64,000 nucleotides of DNA. It comes from Allomyces arbusculus. Its lineage: Eukaryota; Blastocladiomycota; Blastocladiomycetes; Blastocladiales; Blastocladiaceae. Location: contig JADHYV010000002.1 in assembly GCA_027604705.1 (NCBI GenBank), positions 434,001-498,000 on the forward strand, read 5' to 3'. Within the stretch, counting starts at the first letter, position 1, and each line of letters starts with the position of its first letter. The notes below the pieces were generated by a model, which was given only the letters and a program-made list of their open reading frames with translations, searched no databases and had not been told where the DNA came from. This document shows, one piece after another, positions 57,380 to 64,000 of the stretch. The translations under genes and the position numbers were made by a program.

Positions 57380-59057
57380 TCACGCCGCCATACCGGCCAG
57401 GACCGCGTCGAGGAGCGCCGCGAGACGCACCGCCCTAGATACCCGAGAATCGCGCCAATCGTCAGACACTGTCCCTCGTATCACTCATCAACATGCAAAC
57501 GTCAACAACGTACCCCATGGCCACGGCTTTAAGCGCTACGGGCATGTTCGCGTCGTGGTACGCGCCCGCAAGGTCGCCATTAAGGTTCTGCCAGACCGTC
57601 GCGCAGTTGAGCTGGTCCGACTGCGTCGCCCAGTGCTCGGGGCAGAGCACGACCGCCATGGCCGCTGGGCCATCGGCCGCCTCGGGTGCCGCCGTGGTCG
57701 CGACCATGGACACGCCTTCGGCGCGCGACGAGTCCACTTGTTCGGCAAACGCGCGCACAGACTCCTTGCCGGCACCGGGCATCGCGAGCGGGCACTGCGT
57801 CCACGTCTAGATATGTTTGTCGCAACAAATCAGTCAGACAACAGTTCGCTCGAGCTGATACAAGGCAAGAAACGCACCGAAACGTCAGCTTTCCACTCGG
57901 TCGCAAGCTGCAGCAAGACGGCCTCGGCCAACGCGAATTCCGACCCACCGTGCTCCTCGCGCATGTGCTTGTCGAGCATCAGCGAGTCCCACACCTGGCA
58001 GGCAAAGAGTGGCAACAGCAGTGAGTGATCAGCCTCTTCTGCTACGAGCTTTTCAAGCCGGTCGTACCGAGTGCAAGTTGCTCGCGTGGTGGTTGTAAGT
58101 GACGTGCATGTCGTTACCGCCGCGGTCACGGCCCGACAGATGCAGCGGCTGGTGAATGTCCTGCACTAGACCAGCGAAATTGTCGCGTTGGCGACACGTT
58201 CAAGCGCGTTTTGCAGACCGAAGAAAACGAACCCAAGTGCACCAAAAACTTGAGCGACTCGACGACAGTGTACCGCTGCCCGAGCGGCAGCGACTTGTCC
58301 GGTTTGTCGTCGCGGTGCGGCGGCGGCGGCGTGGGCGTGGGATGGTTCGGTTTGGGCTTGTTCTTCCTACCGCGCTTCGGCTGCTTCGGTTGCCGCCGCG
58401 GCGGGCGGTTCGGCCGACGGCGGCGGCGTTGCGCGTCGACCCACTCCATCATGTGCAAGGGAACGAACTCGTCAATGTCGATATCAACGTATTCGTTGTC
58501 GACCGAGCGCTTGTCTAGAGCCGCAAATTCGGGCAATTCAGGTGCGGGCGGGGCAGGCGCCGGCTTGGCGAGCGTCGCGTTGCGCACGGCCCACGAGAAT
58601 TCTATCAGTCAGCACGAAAAGGCAACGTGGTCAGTTTCCTGTCCAGCACCACGCTGTCCTGTCCGCATCCGGCACAAAAAGACGGCACATCGAACGCACC
58701 TTGAATGGCCACCGTGATACAGTTCCCGTCGGGGCAGTCGCGCGCCATCATGTACGAGCACGCGTGCGGCGGGTCGTCGTGCGCGTCGGAATAGTGCAAT
58801 GGTCCCGTATCACTGAATCGCGACGTGCGCTTCACCTCGTCGGCCCAGCTGGAAATGCGGGCAATGTCACCATTGACTTCTGGGAGCAGTTGCTGCAGCG
58901 CACGGCGCGTCGAAGGTTGCACGAGCTGCATCGCGACGCGGCCCGTCAGGGAATGGCCGGTATGGCCCCATGCTGCGACTTCAGGTGCGGCTGCGGCGAG
59001 CAGGAGCGCGGTTGCCAGTGCGAGAGCGGTTAGGAGGGGGACGGCGGGCTGGCGCAT
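57380..59057 (-). CDS. Secreted S1/P1-type zinc nuclease A
   Basis: A 429-aa S1/P1 single-strand nuclease, which degrades RNA and single-stranded DNA outside the cell or in acidic compartments. Six exons: 59057-58700, 58601-58233, 58165-58068, 57994-57878, 57806-57514 and 57434-57380, all in frame. The signal peptide ends AAAPEVAA, so cleavage would expose Trp30, as required for the Zn-binding N-terminal Trp. All nine metal ligands of P1 have visible counterparts: W30, H35 (AWGHTGH), D of SSWADE, H of GPLHY, H/D/H of LVHLVQDIHQPLH (rebuilt by splicing), and H/D of NLHSVWD. A Pro/Arg/Lys-rich insertion of about 90 residues lies between the RNATLA helix and the VHLVQD helix. The last exon gives AVRLAALLDAVLAGMAA. 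Confidence 0.9.
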
Positions 59058-60017
59058 AGTGGGGGATGGCGAGCGGGCAAGGACACTTGGTCAGGACGGG
59101 GCTTGTCAAGAGGTTGGTTGGTTGGTCGGTCGAGATGCGGGTGCTTGTGGAGAATGCGATGCAAGCGAGCAAGAGAGCGTCGGGCGACAAGTTGCAAGGG
59201 GACGGCGAGTACATATTTATCGGCCAAGGCGAGGAGGGCAGGCAACACGTTTCCTGCGAGCCTTGGGGACGGGTGGGCGGCCGTCACGGGGTGCCGTGAC
59301 CGCATCGTTGTTGGTTGTTGGGTGCGGGCAGAAATTGCAAATTAGACGACGGCAGCAGGCGGCAGCAGGTGGGCATGCCCGCTTGGCGGGAGAGGTCCAC
59401 GCGGTCACGGGTGCAGGCGCGGAGAGGTGCAGCAGTGTGCTGCAGCGGACACGGCGGCGCGACTTGGGCAACATACGTAACATCCACCCACGCGCGACCG
59501 CGGCTGACCGACACCGTGACCACGGCCGCATCAGAGCAATGCTTCGACTGCGGGAAGTTGCGACTTTGTTTGGCAGCGACTAGGATAATGGTAGTGCGCG
59601 CGCCGGTGTGGGAGGATGGGCACGAATATTATTGGAGGTGGCCGCGGCCCGCTGATCGGATGCCAGAATATTTCCAGCTGTGTGGCGAGAAGATGCTGTT
59701 GATTTCCGTCAGCGCGCGGTCGCGTTCTCCTCGTTGCACGCGACGTTTGTTTCGTGTCCCGCCGACTGTCCCGTCGCTCAAGTCGAACGCGCTCACGAAC
59801 AAACCGGCCAAGGTCGAAAAAATTCGTTCGTGTTGGATAATGTTCAATCATGAGACACAATCAATCGCAATCCACCATTCCGCATGAGTGCAATGTGCAA
59901 GTGGGTAAATTGTGCAAACGAAAAATCAAGTAAACGACGCATCAACGACGATATCATCTCCCATGCGGGCCCTTATCGGGTCCGCGGACGAGCGGGTGTG
60001 GATCGCGAACCGTGCGC
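59058..60017. other. Spacer between the two nuclease genes
   Basis: About 960 bp. An ATAAATATGT box on the minus strand (59211-59220) lies about 155 bp before the nuclease A start and could act as its TATA box. No other gene is supported. Confidence 0.5.
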
Positions 60018-61579
60018 TCACGCTGCCATACCGGCCAGGACCGCGTCGAGAAGTGCCGCAAGACGGACCGCCCTAGATGCCGGCGCGTCGCGTCAATCGT
60101 CAGATATTCGTTGTCCCACGTCCGTGGACGGTCAAAAAGAAAATTGCGTACGCCATGGCGATGGCCTTGCGCGCCACCGGAAGGTTCGTTTCGTAGTACT
60201 CGCCCGAGAGGTCGCCCTCGAGGTTCTGCCAGACGGTCTGGCAGTTGAGCTGGTCCGACTGCTTGGCCCAGTGCTCGGGACAGAGCACGACACCCATGGC
60301 CCCCGGGCCGTCGGCCGCGTCAGGCGCCTTCGAGCCGTCAACGCGCGTCGAGTCCACCTGCGCGGAAAAAGCGTGCGGGACCCCCTTGCCGGCACCGGGC
60401 ATGGCCAGCGGGCAATGCACCCACGACTAGAAAACAAAAGCAACGGATGAGCGCCACACCGTGAGCCAAACAGTCCACTTGCGTTCCACGGTCAAGGGGC
60501 GCAGTCCGCACCGAAATGTCGGCCCTCCACTCGGTCGCGAGCTGCTCAATGAGGTCCTCTGCCAGCGTGATCTCCGACCCATCGTGATCCTCGCGCATGT
60601 GCTTTTCGATCATCATCTGGTCCCAGACAATGTGCAGGTTGCTCATGCGCTCGCCGAACGCGACAATCTTGCTGTTACCGCCGCGGTCGCGGCCCGCCAG
60701 GTGCAGCGGCTGGTGAATATCCTGCACTACATACAGCGAGCACATACGAGTCGCGTTAGCAAACAGGTTTTCGGGCACACGCGTACCCCAATGACAACAC
60801 GAACCCAAGTGCACCAAGAGCTTGAGCGTCTCAACGACCGTGTACCGCTGCCCAAGCGGCAGCGATTTGTCTGGCCGCTCGTCAAGGAGCGGCGCGCCGG
60901 GTGTGATCAGTTTCGCCTTGAACTGGTTCGACTTGAACTGCCGGCGCGGCGGGCGGTTCGGAAGACGGTGGCGGCGCTGCGCGTCAACCCAGACCATCAT
61001 GTGCAAGGGAACAAGCTCGTCATCCATGTCGGCGAATCCGTTGCCGACCTTGACCGAACGCTTATCCAAGGACGTCGGCGGAAGCATCGGCTGCTTGGCG
61101 AGCGTCGCATTGCGCACAGCCCACGAGAATTCTACAAAAAGAAGAGGTGGCGACGTGGTCAGAACCCTGTCCGCGCTCCAATTCTCATCCCGGCCCAAAA
61201 AAAAGAAAAACAGCGCACCTTGAATTGCGACCGTCACACAATACCCGTCGGGGCAATCCCGCTCCAAAATGTACGAGCACGAGTCCGGCGGGTTGTCGTG
61301 CGGGTCCGAGTAGTGCAGCGGGGCCGTGTCGCTGAACCGCCAAGTCGTGCGCTTTGCCTCGTCGGCCCAGTTGGACACGCGCGAAAGGTCGCCGTCGACT
61401 TCCGGGAGCAGCAGCTGCAGTGCGCGGCGCGTCGAAGGCCGCACGAGCTGGTTTGCAATGCGGCCCGTTAGAGAATGACCCGTATAACTCCATGCCGCGA
61501 CGTCGGGTACGGCCGTGGCGAGCAGGAGCGCGGTTGCCAGGACAAGAGCGGCCAGGAACGGGGTGGCAGGCTGGCGCAT
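60018..61579 (-). CDS. Secreted S1/P1-type zinc nuclease B
   Basis: A 410-aa tandem paralogue of nuclease A. Five exons: 61579-61219, 61131-60805, 60726-60512, 60426-60152 and 60072-60018. The signal peptide (FLAALVLATALLLATA) again would expose Trp30. The ligand set is intact: AWSYTGH, SNWADE, APLHY, LVHLVQDIHQPLH after splicing, and NLHIVWD. It lacks the intron that splits NLHS/VWD in nuclease A. Its first intron (61218-61132, 87 nt) is a multiple of three without a stop, so retention would insert 29 residues instead of truncating. The Pro/Arg/Lys insertion is present but shorter. I chose the ATG at 61579 because the longer frame upstream would bury the signal peptide. Confidence 0.9.
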
Positions 61580-62370
61580 GGTGAGGTTTAGGTGAGCACA
61601 AGAGCACTTGGTCTGCTGCTTTCTGATGCTTTCGGAGAATGAAATGCAATTGAGCAAACAAGTGCCGAGCGACGATTCGCGAAGGGACAGCGAGCCTTTT
61701 TATCAGCCAAGGCGCGGAGACTGGCAGCTCGTTTTCTGCCCGGGGGTGGGCACTCTACCCTCGTGCCGGCCAGTGGCCGCGCCATCGTTGGGCGCAGGCA
61801 GGACGTGTCAATGGAAGAATGGAAAGGCTGTGCAGGCAGAAAGTGCAGTTGGCAGCTGGTTGTCGGAAAGCTGGCGGTGGCACGCGCCGAAATCAGTGGA
61901 CGACAGTGACGAGGAGCGCGAAGGATCAGAGCGCGTGGACGAGTGTGGACCGTGAACGGGCACACCACAACCTTGCGCGTCGCCTCCACGAAAAACACGC
62001 TCGCAGGAGCACTGGCCCGTCGCTTCCAGGCAGATAGCACTTGCGACCGAGCTGCACGACGGTGGCCGACTGGCCTCGACCAGCCCGCCCATCGCGGTAG
62101 CATCATCGCGGCGCTTTGACTGCAGGAAGTAGTATCTCATTTGGTTGCGACAGACTGGACGGCAGGGGACGGCAGGGGACGGCAGGACCTGCCCGGAAAT
62201 GAGAGGAAAATGCGGCGCTGACCAAGCGAACACATCATGCAGCCTATCATCAGATCATTTGACTGCAAAAAATAAGCTCGATGTGCATGACAGGTTGTCA
62301 GTTTTCGAGCTGGTTGCGGCGCCGCCCTTGACCTTCTCCCTCTCACCCCCATCTCATTGGTTGCTTCACA
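61580..62370. other. Divergent promoter region of nuclease B and RPL18
   Basis: About 790 bp between divergent starts. A GATAAAAAGG box on the minus strand near 61695-61705 is a candidate TATA for nuclease B. No gene is supported. Confidence 0.5.
62157..62186. repeat. 10-bp tandem repeat GGACGGCAGG, three units
   Basis: Three perfect contiguous copies, about 185 bp upstream of the proposed RPL18 start codon. Confidence 0.9.
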
Positions 62371-63597
62371 ATGGTATGGGCCACCAGCCGCCCACTGCCC
62401 GCCAGCACCACCAGCACTGCCAGTACTGCGACCGTCGCCATGACCACCACCCACGACCTTTGCCGCCAAACGGCCCAGCAATCCCGAAATCGTTGCCGCA
62501 CGCCCCTCGCCCGCTGAAGCGACCGCCGTCGCTCGCGGATTTGGCACGAACTGTCGCCAAAGTCGTTGCCTCGACGCCGTGGTCACGCCCGTCCATCCGT
62601 CACGAAACAAACGACCGTCACTCGAAATCGTGACGAAACGCTGCCTCCGCGTTTACATTGCTTCGCTGCACTTGGTGAACCTCGTTTCTGCGGAGATTTC
62701 GGCGATGTGTGGCTCGGACGACTCGCGGTTCGAGTTCTGGGCGTGCATGCGTCGATTGCGCGCCCGAAACGATGCTAGCCGAGGGGTTGCACTCGCTGGC
62801 GCAAACTGAGCGGGTGGTGATTTGGGGGTCATGGCGACGTCTTGCTTGTTGAGGGTGGTCTGCGTGGTGACTGCGTTAGCCGAACAACCGTCTTGCGGAA
62901 ATTACGGTGCCTAACCGTTGATTTGCGTCGTTGCGCGCTGTCCCGTTTGTGCTGTGCAGGGTATCGACATTCAGCGCCACCACGTCAAGAAGACGCAGCG
63001 CAAGGAGGCTGCCTCGGGCAACCCCTACCTGCTGCTGCTCGTCAAGGTGCGTTTTCCTTGAAACTGCTGCTGTCGTGCGGATCGACTGAAGCCACAGAAC
63101 TGACTTGGCAAATTGGGCACGAAATATAGCTGTACAAGTTCCTTGCCCGCCGCACGGACTCTGCCTTCAACAAGACGATCCTGGCGCGTCTGGTCAAGTC
63201 GAAGATCTACAAGCCGCCGGTGTCGCTGTCGAAGATCGCCCTGAACATGAAGGGCAAGGAGGACAAGATTGCCGTCATTGTTGCCCCCGTCACGGACGAC
63301 GTGCGCCTTACGGCGTTCCCCAAGCTGACGGTCGCTGCCCTGAAGTTCACGGCGTCGGCGCGCGCTCGTATCGTCAAGAACGGCGGCGAGGCCATCACGA
63401 TCGACCAGCTGGCGCTGCGCGCGCCGACGGGCTCGAACACGGTCCTCCTCCGCGGCTCGCGCATGCGCGAGGCCGTCAAGCACTTCGGCAAGGCCCCGGG
63501 CACCTCCAAGTCGTCGGCCAAGCCCTACGTGCGCTCCAAGGGCCGCAAGTTCGAGCGCGCTCGTGGCCGTCGCGCGTCGCGTGGCTACAAGAACTAA
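62371..63597 (+). CDS. RPL18: 60S ribosomal protein eL18 (RPL18)
   Basis: eL18 of the large ribosomal subunit, 185 aa. Exons: 62371-62373 (the ATG alone), 62960-63046 and 63130-63597. The joins give [16 protein letters not shown] and then [16 protein letters not shown], both as in other eukaryotes. The first intron (586 nt, donor GTATGG, acceptor GTGCAG) directly follows the start codon. ATG followed by GT is found at this place and not later in the interval. The second intron is 83 nt (donor GTGCGT, acceptor ATATAG). The core shows [20 protein letters not shown] and [20 protein letters not shown], and it ends [10 protein letters not shown]. The first exon is inferred; the other two are certain. 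Confidence 0.92.
62578..62604 (+). promoter_or_regulatory. 27-nt element in RPL18 intron 1, identical to RPS23 intron 1
   Basis: Identical over 27 nt to 48915-48941, same orientation, at nearly the same distance from the intron start and about 355 nt before the acceptor (362 nt in RPS23). Confidence 0.6.
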
Positions 63598-64000
63598 GTG
63601 TCTTGCAGCGATGGGGGGCGTGTCGGAGGGTGGGCTTGCGCTGGATATATTTCGGGCCTGCTTCCGGTTCTTTTCTCAAAATCGTTTCAGTTCCAAAACG
63701 TCGTCACGGTCAGTGCCCGCGCTTGTTGATTGTCACCTTGCCAAGTCCATTTGCATACATACGGTTGCAGTCAGGTTGCTGTCAGGTCACAAAGGCTGTA
63801 AGCCCGAGACAACTCATCCCATGCAACTGGTACAAATCGATTGTGAGGAGTATGTGGATGGATGTGGGGTAGACGTGTAGATGCGCAATTCGCACTCCTT
63901 GGGCCGCTTGCGAGTCACGGAACCGGGTCTGCTCAGCTCATTTCAAGACCGTGTTGCGCAAAAGATGGTTTGTGCTCCGTTGCCTCACACCACTCAAATG
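63598..64000. other. 3' flank of RPL18 to the window edge
   Basis: Short frames only; no gene, RNA or repeat that I can support. Confidence 0.5.

Noticed and set aside
62720-62740. GGTTCGAGTTC, resembling a tRNA B box
   Set aside because: It lies in the RPL18 first intron. No A box or cloverleaf can be formed at the right spacing.
1-64000. Transposons, LTR elements, virus-derived genes, CRISPR arrays
   Set aside because: I saw no transposase, reverse transcriptase, integrase, capsid or polymerase motifs, no long terminal repeats and no spaced direct-repeat array.

Overview
The window looks like nuclear DNA of a GC-rich zoosporic (flagellated) fungus. I infer Blastocladiomycota or a chytrid-grade relative, but no marker here settles the phylum. 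The fungal side is supported by a Cdc24-type Cdc42 exchange factor with a C-terminal PB1 domain. The flagellate side is supported by two axonemal dynein heavy chains (DNAH6-like and DNAH2-like) and a DNAJB13-like radial-spoke J protein, none of which occurs in fungi without flagella. Genes are dense, on both strands, and either intronless or cut by short introns (mostly 67-101 nt). Two ribosomal-protein genes have a roughly 587-nt first intron immediately after the start codon.

Layout: 1-2.2 kb, N-terminus of a DNAH6-like inner-arm dynein (minus strand, runs off the edge). 2.9-5.3 kb, an XRCC2-like RAD51 paralogue and a ZNHIT2-like protein. 5.5-7.5 kb, an F-box/leucine-rich gene (minus). 7.9-9.3 kb, DNAJB13-like. 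10.6-11.4 kb, ribosomal protein uS5 (RPS2). 12.0-20.7 kb, a giant CH-CH/helical rod/SxIP/GAS2 protein resembling an animal spectraplakin (minus). 21.5-28.6 kb, three tandem paralogues of an unrecognised single-pass membrane protein family. 29.2-31.6 kb, two decayed leucine-rich gene copies (minus). 32.5-46.5 kb, a complete DNAH2-like dynein heavy chain of 4647 aa. 47.0-48.4 kb, a very-long-chain 3-ketoacyl-CoA reductase. 48.7-49.7 kb, uS12 (RPS23). 50.1-50.9 kb, a PNPOx-like flavin protein. 51.5-56.5 kb, Cdc24-like RhoGEF (minus). 57.4-61.6 kb, two tandem secreted S1/P1 nucleases (minus). 62.4-63.6 kb, eL18 (RPL18).

Functional themes: axoneme (DNAH6, DNAH2, DNAJB13), cytoskeleton and polarity (spectraplakin-like protein, Cdc24), ribosome (uS5, uS12, eL18), secretory and membrane functions (ketoacyl reductase, secreted nucleases, membrane trio). 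There is no operon-like organisation. Exon models were worked out by eye from frame continuity, splice signals and remembered family conservation. They are hypotheses until RNA is mapped.

The points most worth following are the spectraplakin-like protein with EB1-type SxIP motifs, the tandem membrane-protein family with shared PPxY/LPxY and FRSQF tail motifs, a 27-nt identical element in the first introns of RPS23 and RPL18 (diverged copy upstream of RPS2), and an unusual 5' splice-site preference (GTNCGT, C at +4).
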